Source: Gammaproteobacteria bacterium (GTDB lineage Bacteria > Pseudomonadota > Gammaproteobacteria > HK1). From it: a stretch of DNA of 64,000 nt. The notes under the pieces were generated by a model. It did not search any database, had not been told where the DNA came from, and was given only the letters and a program-made list of their open reading frames with translations. Within the stretch, counting starts at the first letter, position 1, and each line of letters begins with the position of its first letter. A program made the translations under genes and the position numbers. The stretch spans positions 930,001 to 994,000 of the forward strand of contig WLWT01000003.1 in assembly GCA_012103455.1 (NCBI GenBank), read 5' to 3'. Shown here in pieces: positions 54,535 through 63,126 of the stretch.

Positions 54535-55599
54535 GTGGGACAGAAGTACGACGTACTGATCCTGGGCGCGAGCTACGGTTCGCTGTTCGCGGCCAAGCTC
54601 CTGTTGGCAGGCCACAACGCGAAACTCGTGTGTCTGCCGGCCGAAGCGGATCTCATCAACGAGCAGGGCATTCGCGTGCGCATTCCCGTGCGCGGCAGTA
54701 AAGACACCGTTGCATTGGACTCGGCTACCCTCTCCGGCTCCTTGTCTGCGGGCGGCCCGGCGGATGTTGACCCCGGCGCGTTCGACCTCGTGGTCCTGGC
54801 CATGCAGGAACCCCAGTACCGCGCGAATACGGTCCGTGAGCTGCTAGATGCGGTGGCGCGCTCGGGACCGCCGTGCATGTCGATCATGAATATGCCGCCC
54901 CTACCCTTCTTGCGGCGGATCGCTTCACTGGCTCCGGCGGAGCTGGCGCATTGCTATACCGATGCAACGGTATGGGACAGCTTTAACCCCGATCGCTTTA
55001 CTTTGGCAAGCCCGGATCCCCAGGCATTCCGCCCCCCGGAGGAACCACTGAATGTGCTTCAGGTAAGCTTGCCAACCAATTTCAAGGTCGCGCGTTTTGC
55101 ATCCGATGCGGATACGCAGATCCTACGCACGCTGCAACGCGATATTGAGGGCGCCAACTTCCAAGGGCCGGACGGGCCACTGGAAATACCAGTGAAACTC
55201 AAAGTACACGAGTCGGTGTACGTGCCCCTGGCCAAGTGGTGCATGCTGCTAGCGGGCAATTATCGTTGTGTAGGGGCAACGCAAATGCGCAGTATCCGCG
55301 ACGCGGTGCATGCGGACTTGGATGAATCCACAGCCGTATACGATTGGGTCGCCGAGCTATGCCGTGAGCTCGGCGCGGATCCGGCCGATCAGGTGCCCTT
55401 CGAGAAGTATGCCCAAGCGGCGGAGGGGCTATCCAAACCCTCTTCCGCCGCCCGTGCATTAGCCAACGGTGCCACTCACATCGAGCGGGTCGATAAAGTG
55501 GTGAAAACCATAGCCGAGGGACGCGGCAAAAAGCTGCCGGCTCTGGATCGCATCGTCGAGACGGTCGATTCTTGGTTGGCGCGCAACCGGGCAGCGTAG
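54535..55599 (+). CDS. Ketopantoate reductase (ApbA/PanE)-like protein
   Basis: 354 residues from GTG 54535, with AGGAGAAGAGAA directly upstream. The N-terminal Rossmann part KYDVLILGASYGSLFAAKLL and the helical C-terminal part with PLAKWCMLLAGNYRC fit the PanE family, but the usual GxGxxG is GASYGS and the catalytic lysine region is diverged. It is longer than true PanE (about 300), so pantothenate synthesis is doubtful. It lies 134 bases behind the demethylase-like gene on the same strand. Confidence 0.7.
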   Translation: MGQKYDVLILGASYGSLFAAKLLLAGHNAKLVCLPAEADLINEQGIRVRIPVRGSKDTVALDSATLSGSLSAGGPADVDPGAFDLVVLAMQEPQYRANTVRELLDAVARSGPPCMSIMNMPPLPFLRRIASLAPAELAHCYTDATVWDSFNPDRFTLASPDPQAFRPPEEPLNVLQVSLPTNFKVARFASDADTQILRTLQRDIEGANFQGPDGPLEIPVKLKVHESVYVPLAKWCMLLAGNYRCVGATQMRSIRDAVHADLDESTAVYDWVAELCRELGADPADQVPFEKYAQAAEGLSKPSSAARALANGATHIERVDKVVKTIAEGRGKKLPALDRIVETVDSWLARNRAA

Positions 55600-55665
55600 A
55601 ACGCGCGCCGGCTTCATTTTTACAAACCGCGAGGCGGGTAACGCTTTGCGGGTGAGAAAACTCAA

Positions 55666-55806
55666 GGGCGCCTGCTAAAAATAGTAATTTTTTCGTGAGT
55701 GCAAGGAAGCACCGCGCGCAGAACCGCAGTGTATAGGGGATACATGAGGATTCGAGCACGGAGCTGACGCCGCAATCGCGGAAAAAGTGCATTTTTAGAG
55801 GTGCCC
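55666..55806 (-). mobile_element. MITE copy B (141 bp)
   Basis: Inverted relative to copy A. Terminal repeats GGGCGCCTGCTAAAAATAG / TTTTTAGAGGTGCCC and a 4-bp duplication TCAA (55662-55665 and 55807-55810). Confidence 0.92.
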
Positions 55807-56183
55807 TCAAGGATCAGACGTGCGTTTTAGCCCATGCTGCCTTGGTCCGTTCATCCGCAGGCGTCGAATCGGCAACTACCGCCTCATTGTAATCCGCGGA
55901 CCCTATATCCCCGTCAATCGCTATCCATGTCAATCGGCGGCGCGTGGTGACGGTCCAGGCAAACAACCCGTGCGGCCCTCTGCGTACGGCCCCGCCACCG
56001 CCTCCATGAGGCCGCTATAGCGGTTTAGCTTGTCCTAAAATGGGCGAATGCTCAGACATAAGGACCGTAATTTATACAGGATTGTCTCCCTCAATCAGGC
56101 CAAGTGCATCCTGTGAGCTAACTTCGATAGAAAAAACGGTTAACAAACCAAATTCAAATAAGACAGCAAGATCTTTGAAAGCC
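55807..56183. other. Intergenic stretch, no gene seen
   Basis: Between MITE B and the hairpin at 56184. I see no coding frame of recognisable type. The sequence changes from GC-rich to AT-richer after about 56035. Confidence 0.5.
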
Positions 56184-56260
56184 CAGCCCGGATAAACCTG
56201 GTTAGCGAGCCAAGCATCCGATCAATCCTGGTTGGCTCGCTAAATTGGCGATACGGGCTG
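56184..56260 (-). terminator. Long nested hairpin downstream of the acidic/Cys-cluster gene
   Basis: A perfect 12-bp pair TTAGCGAGCCAA (56202-56213) / TTGGCTCGCTAA (56232-56243), enclosed by CAGCCCG / CGGGCTG (56184-56190, 56254-56260). It starts 19 bases after the minus-strand gene's stop. It lacks a long T-run, so it could be a terminator, a 3' stabiliser or an unrelated element. Confidence 0.6.
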
Positions 56261-56278
56261 GTGAGTGTTGTCTTGGTG

Positions 56279-56911
56279 TTATTGTCCGGCGCCGTCGATG
56301 AGGCTCCCGGAGGGATCGAACGCTTTTAGCCAAAGCCCGATCTTGCAATCAAAAATTGCAGCTTTGTCTTTGCCGACTACCAAGATGCCACCGGAGATAA
56401 AGGTGACTTTGACAATGGCAGACTGAGCATCAAATACTTCCCAACGTTGTTGTCCCCGGTCCCAGGCGGCGACCGTGGTTTCCGTTTGAACATAGACGCA
56501 GGTGGCATCCGGCACACTTGACCCACTTGCCGGTGAGGGGGCCGCGGCCGGTGTACACTTACAACAGCAGCAACATTTTTCGTCATCACCGCCATCACCG
56601 CCATCCGGATCGTCGGGATCATCTTTATCATCGGGCTCGTCATCATCGTTACCTGGATGATTGCCACCGGGTTTTTTCCTGCCGTCGCGAATTCTACGGG
56701 CTTCCTTTTTCGCACAATTGATTTCCCTGCGCGCTTCTTCTTTGGCTGCATCTCCAATTAGGTCATGCAATTCTTCAAGCCGTCTGATCACAACACCCAG
56801 ATCTTCTTCGTTTAGTCCAAACTCCTGGGCCATATCGAGCTTTTTATTAATTCGCTCTACTTCTATGTTCAGTTCTTCCAGTCTTTTGAGGCCACGTTTT
56901 CCAGAACTCAT
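56279..56911 (-). CDS. Unknown protein: coiled coil, acidic stretch, Cys cluster, beta domain
   Basis: 210 residues from ATG 56911, with GAAGGAGA upstream. Four parts are visible: a helical coiled-coil region (residues 5-68, ERINKKLDMAQEFGLNEEDL), a KKPGG linker with DDDEPDDKDDPDDPDGGDGG (residues 88-110), a cysteine cluster CCCCCKC, and a C-terminal beta-rich part (VYVQTETTVAAWDRGQQRWE ... FISGGILVVGKDKAAIFDC). No signal peptide. The acid run and adjacent thiols could bind metal ions. I recognise no family. It stands alone between two MITEs. Confidence 0.7.
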   Translation of the reverse strand: MSSGKRGLKRLEELNIEVERINKKLDMAQEFGLNEEDLGVVIRRLEELHDLIGDAAKEEARREINCAKKEARRIRDGRKKPGGNHPGNDDDEPDDKDDPDDPDGGDGGDDEKCCCCCKCTPAAAPSPASGSSVPDATCVYVQTETTVAAWDRGQQRWEVFDAQSAIVKVTFISGGILVVGKDKAAIFDCKIGLWLKAFDPSGSLIDGAGQ

Positions 56912-57090
56912 GTGAGTAGTCTCCTTCGTGTTTTTTTGGTTTTGTGATTATAGGTCCAGCAAACTGCTTAAATAATGGTCATGAAACGGTAATCTAATGT
57001 AGGTTATTTACCATAACCTAGACCAAGCATAGTTCATTCACCTGACGTGTGTCAGCGAATGGAGGTGTTTATCGACGTGGATTTAAACAT

Positions 57091-57231
57091 AGGCACCTGC
57101 TAAAAATAGTAATTTTTTCGTGAGTGCAAGGAAGCACCGCGCGCGCAACTGCAGTGTATAGGTGATACCTGAGGATTCGAGCACGGAGCTGACGCCGCAA
57201 TCGCGGAAAAAGTGCATTCTTAGAGGTGCCC
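57091..57231 (-). mobile_element. MITE copy C (141 bp)
   Basis: Same orientation as copy B; target duplication ACAT (57087-57090 and 57232-57235). Confidence 0.92.
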
Positions 57232-57450
57232 ACATGACTGACGCGGCTGTTTCCGGCGTCTAGCATTCAGGCGTCCACCGCAATGGTAACGCGGTTGGCA
57301 GTACTGTTATGGTGGCTGCCAGCGGCTGGCCTATCCTGTGCGCCGGCGCCTCACGCCAATGTTATTAAACACGCGCTGAAACTAGTCTATCTATCGAGCT
57401 AAGATCGGCACCTTGTGCGGGATCGATATTCATAAGATGAGCGAGCAACG

Positions 57451-58497
57451 GTGAAAGAAGGCCGAATCAACCTCTACAGCGACACCCAAACCCGGCCTAG
57501 CGCGGCCATGCGCGAAGCGATGATGCAAGCACCCGTCGGTGATGAGCAGAGCTTGGCAGACCCTTCCGTGAACCTGCTATGCGAGCGAACGGCGGCTTTG
57601 ATGGGCAAAGAAGCGGCGGTATTTTTGCCCTCAGGCACCATGTGCAATGAAATCGCCTTGATGGTGCACTGCCGCCCAGGCGATGAGATCTTCGCCCATG
57701 AAAGCGCCCACATCACCCATTTCGAGGGCGGTGGCCCGAGCGCTCTGTCCGGTGCGCATGTGCGCTCATTGCCGGGCGAACGGGGCGTCTTTTCGACGCG
57801 GGCACTACAACAGGCGATCCGTCCCGATAGCCGCTATTTCCCGCGCGCCCGGCTGGTGGAAATCGAGCAAACCGCCAATCTGGCCGGCGGCACCCTGTGG
57901 AGTTTAGAGGAGATAAAAGCCGTGACGGCCCTGGCCCGCGAGCACGGGTTGAGCGTGCATATGGACGGCGCACGTCTGGCAAATGCAGTAGTCGCCTCCG
58001 GTATATCCTTCGCCGAATACGCCGTCCACTGCGACAGCGTGTGGCTGGACTTGAGCAAGGGCCTTGGCTGCCCGGTGGGAGCGGTGCTGACGGGCTCGGC
58101 GGCTTTTATTGACGAGGTGTGGCGTTGGAAACAGCGCATCGGCGGCGCCATGCGCCAGGCCGGCATGCTAGCCGCTGCGGGTATCTACGCCCTCGAACAC
58201 AACATCGAACGCCTGGCCGAAGACCATGCCAACGCCAAACGCTTCGGGGCATTGATACGTGCCGTCGAAGGGGTGCGCTTAACACCAGCGGAAGTCGAGA
58301 CCAACATCGTATTTTTCGATGTTGCCGCCACCGGCGTGGATGCCGACACCATCAGCGAGGCATTGGAAAACAGGGGGATCAACGTGGGTGCGTTCACTAC
58401 CACCACCCTGCGGGCATGCACCCACCTGGATGTCACCGCGGCCCAAGTGGAGGAGGCGGGAGCAGCTTTTGCCGAGGTGGTGGAGCAGCTGCGCTGA
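57451..58497 (+). CDS. ltaE: Low-specificity L-threonine aldolase family protein
   Basis: PLP enzyme cleaving threonine-type beta-hydroxy amino acids to glycine and an aldehyde. GTG 57451 gives 348 residues. Motifs: INLYSDTQTRPSAAMREAM, the PLP site LDLSKGLGCPVGAVLTG with the Schiff-base lysine, and MDGARLANA. Nothing is missing. The next gene begins eight bases after its stop. Confidence 0.92.
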   Translation: MKEGRINLYSDTQTRPSAAMREAMMQAPVGDEQSLADPSVNLLCERTAALMGKEAAVFLPSGTMCNEIALMVHCRPGDEIFAHESAHITHFEGGGPSALSGAHVRSLPGERGVFSTRALQQAIRPDSRYFPRARLVEIEQTANLAGGTLWSLEEIKAVTALAREHGLSVHMDGARLANAVVASGISFAEYAVHCDSVWLDLSKGLGCPVGAVLTGSAAFIDEVWRWKQRIGGAMRQAGMLAAAGIYALEHNIERLAEDHANAKRFGALIRAVEGVRLTPAEVETNIVFFDVAATGVDADTISEALENRGINVGAFTTTTLRACTHLDVTAAQVEEAGAAFAEVVEQLR

Positions 58498-58505
58498 GCG
58501 GGCCT

Positions 58506-59207
58506 GTGATCGACACGGCCCCATTGCACTTCACATCGGAGATTTCGGCGGCGCATATCGCTACCGCGGTTCGTTTCGAGTCACGCTTGAGGCCGCGCTA
58601 CTTCAGCTTGGCGCACAGCGGCGAGCCGTGGTTCCGGCTGCTGCGAGGCAGCGTGCCGGTGCTGCTGACCGCGCCCCATGCGACCGCTGCCATGCGCCAC
58701 GGCCACTGGCACGGACCGGATGACGGCACTGGCTGGCTCGCGTATATGCTGCACCGGCTGGCGGGCGCCAGCGTTTTGCACACCACTCGAGGGAGCCCCT
58801 CCGATCCCAACTACTACGACGACAATGCCTTCAAGGCGGCGGTGAAACATGAGTTGGCGGTGCGTGCTCCCAAGATCGTCTTGGACGTGCACGGTTGTCA
58901 TTGGAGCCACCCTTTCGATATCGACTTAGGTACCATGCATGGACGCTCGCTGCTCGGGCAAAGCGAAATGCTCCATCGTCTGCGCTCAGCGCTGCGGGCC
59001 GAGGGACTCAGCCGTCTTTCCGATAACCGTTTTCCCGCCGCCCGCAATGCCACCGTGACCAAGTGGGTGGCGGATCACGGCACACCGTGCGTCCAGCTTG
59101 AAGTGCAAAGTACTTGGTTGCATCCGCAGCGGGATCGCAACCGGGCCCATCGCAGCGCGCGGCTGCTCCAAGGACTCAGCCGCTATATCAAGAGCTTCGA
59201 GCCATAG
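58506..59207 (+). CDS. N-formylglutamate amidohydrolase-like protein
   Basis: 233 residues from GTG 58506; an upstream extension to 58119 is only a shadow of the aldolase gene. FGase-type features are PVLLTAPHATAAMRHG (metal-binding histidine), PNYYDDNAFKAAV, KIVLDVHGCHWSHPFDIDLG and a late TPCVQLEVQSTWLHP. The family hydrolyses N-acyl amino acids; the substrate is unknown. Its TAG stop lies across the junction with MITE D, which has separated it from the next gene. Confidence 0.65.
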   Translation: MIDTAPLHFTSEISAAHIATAVRFESRLRPRYFSLAHSGEPWFRLLRGSVPVLLTAPHATAAMRHGHWHGPDDGTGWLAYMLHRLAGASVLHTTRGSPSDPNYYDDNAFKAAVKHELAVRAPKIVLDVHGCHWSHPFDIDLGTMHGRSLLGQSEMLHRLRSALRAEGLSRLSDNRFPAARNATVTKWVADHGTPCVQLEVQSTWLHPQRDRNRAHRSARLLQGLSRYIKSFEP

Positions 59208-59347
59208 GGCACCTTTAAAAAATGCACTTTTTCCGCGATTGCGGCGTCAGCGCCGTGCTTCAATCCTCGGGTATGAGCTATACACTGCGGTTGCGCGCGC
59301 GGTGCTTCCTTGCGTTCACGAAACAATGACTATTGTTAGAGTTACTC
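59207..59347 (+). mobile_element. MITE copy D (141 bp)
   Basis: Same orientation as copy A; target duplication CATA (59203-59206 and 59348-59351). The right terminal repeat has decayed to GAGTTACTC. Confidence 0.9.
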
Positions 59348-59351
59348 CATA

Positions 59352-61577
59352 GTGGAGAAGAAGAAAAAAAGAGCCGGTTCGGCCAGCCGCGGCGGACTCG
59401 CGCCAATGGTTGAAATCCGCTTACTGAATGACGCCCGCAGGTACCACGAACGGGGCAATGCCGCGGCGGCGGAACAAAGCTACAAGCAACTGTTGGCGAT
59501 GAATCCTAAACACAGTGGCGGTCTTTATCATTACGCCATTTTCGCTTTCCAATCGGGCCGCGGTGAGCTGGCCCTGGGGCTTATGGAAAGAGCCCTAAGC
59601 GCCGGCTCCGCCAGCGCCGAGCTATACAGTAATTACGGCGAAATGCTACGGGCCGCGGGCCGGTTGGACGAGGCGCTTGCACATTTGCGCAAAGCTGCCC
59701 GCCTGGCGCCGGACATCGCCGATATTTGGAACAACGCAGCCGGTGTGTTGTTCGCGCTGGGCCGGTTGGATGAGGCCGAACGCTTCGCCAAGCGGGCGAT
59801 AAAGCTGGCGCCCGGGGCCATCTTCGGATATCTGGCACTGGCCGAGATCCTATGGGCAAAGGACGATATGGCCGGCGTTATCGAAGCCAGCGGCAAAGCC
59901 CTCAGTATCGTCCCGGGCTGCACGCAGGCCATTGCCCGCCGCGCGCTAGCCCATATCGCTCTAGGCGACGCGGCGCTCGGGCGCAGCGGTTTGGACCAGG
60001 CGTTAAACCTTGAACCGCAATTAAAACCGGCGCGCCTCGCCATGGTTGATCTGCTACTGAGTGAAGGCGACTTAATAGCGGCGGAACATTATTTGACCCC
60101 GCTTATGGCCAGGGCGCTCAGCGAAGTGGAGGTGGCGGCCCGTCTAGGTGCGTTGCGCAGCGCCCAAGAGCGTTATCTGGATGCACTCCCGGCCCTCGAG
60201 TGCGTCACCGCCAACGAACCCGGCAATGTGGATGCGCGCATTCAGCTCGGCTGGGCCGAGGCCAGTACTGGCCGGCTGGACAGTGGCCTCGCGCGGCTGC
60301 AAGCGGTGGCTGACGAAAACCATGTCCGCGCCTATTTGCTATTGGCCGAGTTGCAAACCATGCGGGGTATGGCGGCGGCGGCGCAAGAGAATTTTGCCAA
60401 AGCCGTGGCCCTTGCCCCGGATGACACAGCAGCGCTTCGCGGTTACGCCGACACGCTGGTATCGGCGGGAGATTTCGCTGGCGCCAGAGCAGTGTTACGA
60501 CAGGTTCTGGATTTAGCCCCGAATGATGGCTATGCCTACGAAGCGCTAGCCGATATGACCAGGCGCGCCGACTGGGATGCGGCGGAGTTGGAGCGGATGG
60601 AGGCGGTCGCTGAAGACGAAGCGCTCGCCGCGCCGATCCGTGCGGCCGCTTGGTTTGGCCTGGCGCGCCTGGCCGATGGCGCCAAGGACACCGAGACGGC
60701 GTTTATCCACGCTCGCCGTGCCAACGAATTGATGCGCTCGGTCTATCCGTTCGACGCAGGAGCGCACAACGCCTTGGTGGACCACATCATGGAGGTTTTC
60801 TCCGATCTTGGAACATTCAGTCCGGCGTTGGGCGCCGATGAACAGCGTCCTGTTTTCATTGTGGGTATGCCGCGATCGGGTACTTCGCTGGTGGAACAAA
60901 TTCTCGCCAGTCACTCGCAGGTGAGCGCAGCAGGCGAAGTGACATTCTTTGACGATATACGCTTTGCCTCGGGAGATAAATTCCCGCAAGGCTGTACCGC
61001 GCTCACACCCAATGATGGGCAAGCGCTGCGGGACAAGTATTTGGATACCCTCTCTTGGGCCGGCCTCGAGCGGCGTTACGTCACGGATAAATTACCCCCC
61101 AATTTTCTCTATCTAGGATTTATCCGGGTACTCTTTCCCCGCGCGAAGATCATTCATTGCCGCCGTAATGCCATGGATACCGGTCTTTCGCTTTTCTTGC
61201 AGAATTTCACTTCGGCACGAGGTAACGCTTTTACCTTCGCCTTGGAGGATATCGGTTATTACACCCTCGCTTATCAACGGCTGATGGCACATTGGCGGCG
61301 CGTTCTCGAGCCCCCCATGTTCGAGTTGGACTACGAAGATCTGGTGCGCAGCCCGGAACCGGCGATCGCCGGGCTGCTCCGGTATTTGGCACTCGATTGG
61401 GAAGATGCGTGCGTCAATTTTCACCAAACGCGCCGTGCTGTATTAACCGCCAGCCGCGTGCAAGTGCGCCAACCCCTCTATAGTCACGCGGTGGCCCGGG
61501 CACAGCGGTATGAGGCGTATTTGCGCCCGCTAAAAGCGGTGCTCGATTCGGCTACCGGCACAGGGAACGCACGTTGA
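59352..61577 (+). CDS. TPR-repeat sulfotransferase family protein
   Basis: 741 residues from GTG 59352. About ten TPR-like repeats (for example ALAHLRKAARLAPDIADIWN) cover residues 20-450. A C-terminal sulfotransferase domain has the PAPS loop PVFIVGMPRSGTSLVEQILA and a second motif CRRNAMDTGLSLFLQNF. Such proteins sulfate proteins, sugars or small molecules; no substrate can be named. Start and TAG stop of the previous gene would overlap without MITE D. Confidence 0.85.
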   Translation: MEKKKKRAGSASRGGLAPMVEIRLLNDARRYHERGNAAAAEQSYKQLLAMNPKHSGGLYHYAIFAFQSGRGELALGLMERALSAGSASAELYSNYGEMLRAAGRLDEALAHLRKAARLAPDIADIWNNAAGVLFALGRLDEAERFAKRAIKLAPGAIFGYLALAEILWAKDDMAGVIEASGKALSIVPGCTQAIARRALAHIALGDAALGRSGLDQALNLEPQLKPARLAMVDLLLSEGDLIAAEHYLTPLMARALSEVEVAARLGALRSAQERYLDALPALECVTANEPGNVDARIQLGWAEASTGRLDSGLARLQAVADENHVRAYLLLAELQTMRGMAAAAQENFAKAVALAPDDTAALRGYADTLVSAGDFAGARAVLRQVLDLAPNDGYAYEALADMTRRADWDAAELERMEAVAEDEALAAPIRAAAWFGLARLADGAKDTETAFIHARRANELMRSVYPFDAGAHNALVDHIMEVFSDLGTFSPALGADEQRPVFIVGMPRSGTSLVEQILASHSQVSAAGEVTFFDDIRFASGDKFPQGCTALTPNDGQALRDKYLDTLSWAGLERRYVTDKLPPNFLYLGFIRVLFPRAKIIHCRRNAMDTGLSLFLQNFTSARGNAFTFALEDIGYYTLAYQRLMAHWRRVLEPPMFELDYEDLVRSPEPAIAGLLRYLALDWEDACVNFHQTRRAVLTASRVQVRQPLYSHAVARAQRYEAYLRPLKAVLDSATGTGNAR

Positions 61578-62026
61578 TGCGTTCCCTGTGGATCGATGCG
61601 GATGCCTGTCCCGTGATGATTCGGGATATTCTCTTCAGGGCTGCCGATAGAGCAGCCTTGCGGTTGACGCTGGTCGCCAACAGTCCTATCACAACGCCCG
61701 GTTCCAAGCATATTCGTGCGGTCCAGGTCGCCAAGGGATTCGACGCCGCCGATCACTACATCGCCGAGCGAGTGCAGCCTGGCGATCTGGTCGTCACGCA
61801 GGATATTCCGCTGGCGGCGGAAGTGGTGGCTAAAGGGGCAATCGGATTGAATCCACGGGGAGAGTTGTACACGGCGGAAAACGTAGCGAGCCGGCTAACC
61901 ATGCGCGACATCGCCGATGAACTACGGGGTATGGGCGAGATCCGAGGCGGGCCTAGCGCTTACGGTACTAAGGAGAAACACGCTTTTGCGCGCCAGCTTG
62001 ATCGCTGGATCGCCGCTGGCAGGTAA
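61577..62026 (+). CDS. YaiI/YqxD (DUF188) family protein
   Basis: 149 residues. PIN-like DUF188 fold: LWIDADACPVMIRDILFRAA, DAADHYIAERVQPGDLVVTQ, DIPLAAEVVAKGA and NPRGELYT. The family's function is unsettled. ATG 61577 overlaps the TPR-sulfotransferase stop, so it is translated with it. Confidence 0.93.
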   Translation: MRSLWIDADACPVMIRDILFRAADRAALRLTLVANSPITTPGSKHIRAVQVAKGFDAADHYIAERVQPGDLVVTQDIPLAAEVVAKGAIGLNPRGELYTAENVASRLTMRDIADELRGMGEIRGGPSAYGTKEKHAFARQLDRWIAAGR

Positions 62027-62067
62027 AAGCTGACCCTGTCCCAGCGCCTAAATGATCCAGCGCCCAG

Positions 62068-62511
62068 ATGATGTTGAGTCTCATCGGCAACGCCCAAGCC
62101 CTTACCTACCGTAGCTTGGCCCAGCTAGTGGGCGCAGAATTGGCATCGGTTCATCAGCGCCACATCGAAACTCAGTTAGCAGGCGACATCGACCAGCGCG
62201 AGCGCATTGACTACCGCTACGTCTTAGCCTGTGTGCGGCGATCACGATCGCCCGAAGCCTACTTCGCCGCACTCAACGCGGCCAATGCTCAAGCCTTTGA
62301 GCTATGGGGTTACAACGCCCAAGCCCAAAACAATATGTAGACGCGATGTGCACAACCTTCACTCCCTCATTCATCAAATGCCGCCGCGGCAGGGGTCGCC
62401 AGTGGACAAGTGATTTTCGTCCTGGGTATGCCGCGTTCCGGCACCTCGTTGATAGAGCAGAGCCTAGCGAGCCATAGCGAAGCCCACGGCGCTGGCGAAC
62501 CACTTTTTTGC
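62068..62511 (+). pseudogene. Fragment of a second TPR-sulfotransferase gene
   Basis: Frame 62068-62340 (SPEAYFAALNAANAQAFELW) ends at TAG; the same frame then reaches VIFVLGMPRSGTSLIEQSLA and SHSEAHGAGE, a PAPS-loop region like that at 60850-60940, and stops resembling the family at GEPLFC. Only a piece of about 150 codons is left. Confidence 0.72.
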
Positions 62512-62624
62512 CGAAGCTTTCAATCACCAAAATCAGTGCATTCCGAGCCCATCGCCCCAGTACAATAAGTCCCACCCGGCATCGGCCCATACGCAAGACC
62601 AAGTTCGACTTGGAGGAGGCGAAC

Positions 62625-63110
62625 ATGAACGCTCGGGTTATTTCTTCGGTATTGGGCGTGGTTATGATGGTAAGCAACGCCGCACCGCTGGCGGTCACCG
62701 TGCAAAAAGGCGCGTTGACCGTCGAGTTTCCCAACGAGCCGCAGACGGCTGAAGCGGTGGATGAAACCAACTTAGGCGAGGTGGCGCGCTTCGCCGCCGT
62801 GTCGGTAACGCCGACCTGTGACTACGCTCTGTTCGTGCACAGTTATTCACCGCAGATCGTTGCCCTGCTCGGCAAGACCTCGCTGCTTGGAAAGACGGTG
62901 CAACAATCGGTGGCCACTCACCGAGCACGGGTTGAACGGATGCGGCGCGCTGAACGTAAAGGCGTTGAGGTCATTGAGATGGATTTCGCCGTGCAGGCGG
63001 ATAAAAGCACTGGCCGCGCGCGTTTTTTACAGGTGGAACATCAAGTCTACGAAGTCAGCACCCTGTGTGAGGAAGGCAGCCAGCCAGACGCCGACTTCTT
63101 CGGTACCTAG
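62625..63110 (+). CDS. Small exported protein, unknown
   Basis: 161 residues from ATG 62625, with a perfect GGAGGAGG upstream. The N-terminus MNARVISSVLGVVMMVSNAA is a signal-peptide-like hydrophobic segment. The rest has alternating beta-strand and helix character (TPTCDYALFVHSYSPQIVAL; RARFLQVEHQVYEVSTLCEE) and two cysteines that could pair. No family recognised. It is convergent with the formate dehydrogenase gene 16 bases away. Confidence 0.75.
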   Translation: MNARVISSVLGVVMMVSNAAPLAVTVQKGALTVEFPNEPQTAEAVDETNLGEVARFAAVSVTPTCDYALFVHSYSPQIVALLGKTSLLGKTVQQSVATHRARVERMRRAERKGVEVIEMDFAVQADKSTGRARFLQVEHQVYEVSTLCEEGSQPDADFFGT

Positions 63111-63126
63111 CCCCAGGTCGTGCGAG

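Noticed and set aside
58119..58505. Upstream half of the 362-residue frame before the amidohydrolase-like gene
   Set aside because: It is an out-of-frame shadow of the threonine aldolase gene; similarity begins only after GTG 58506.
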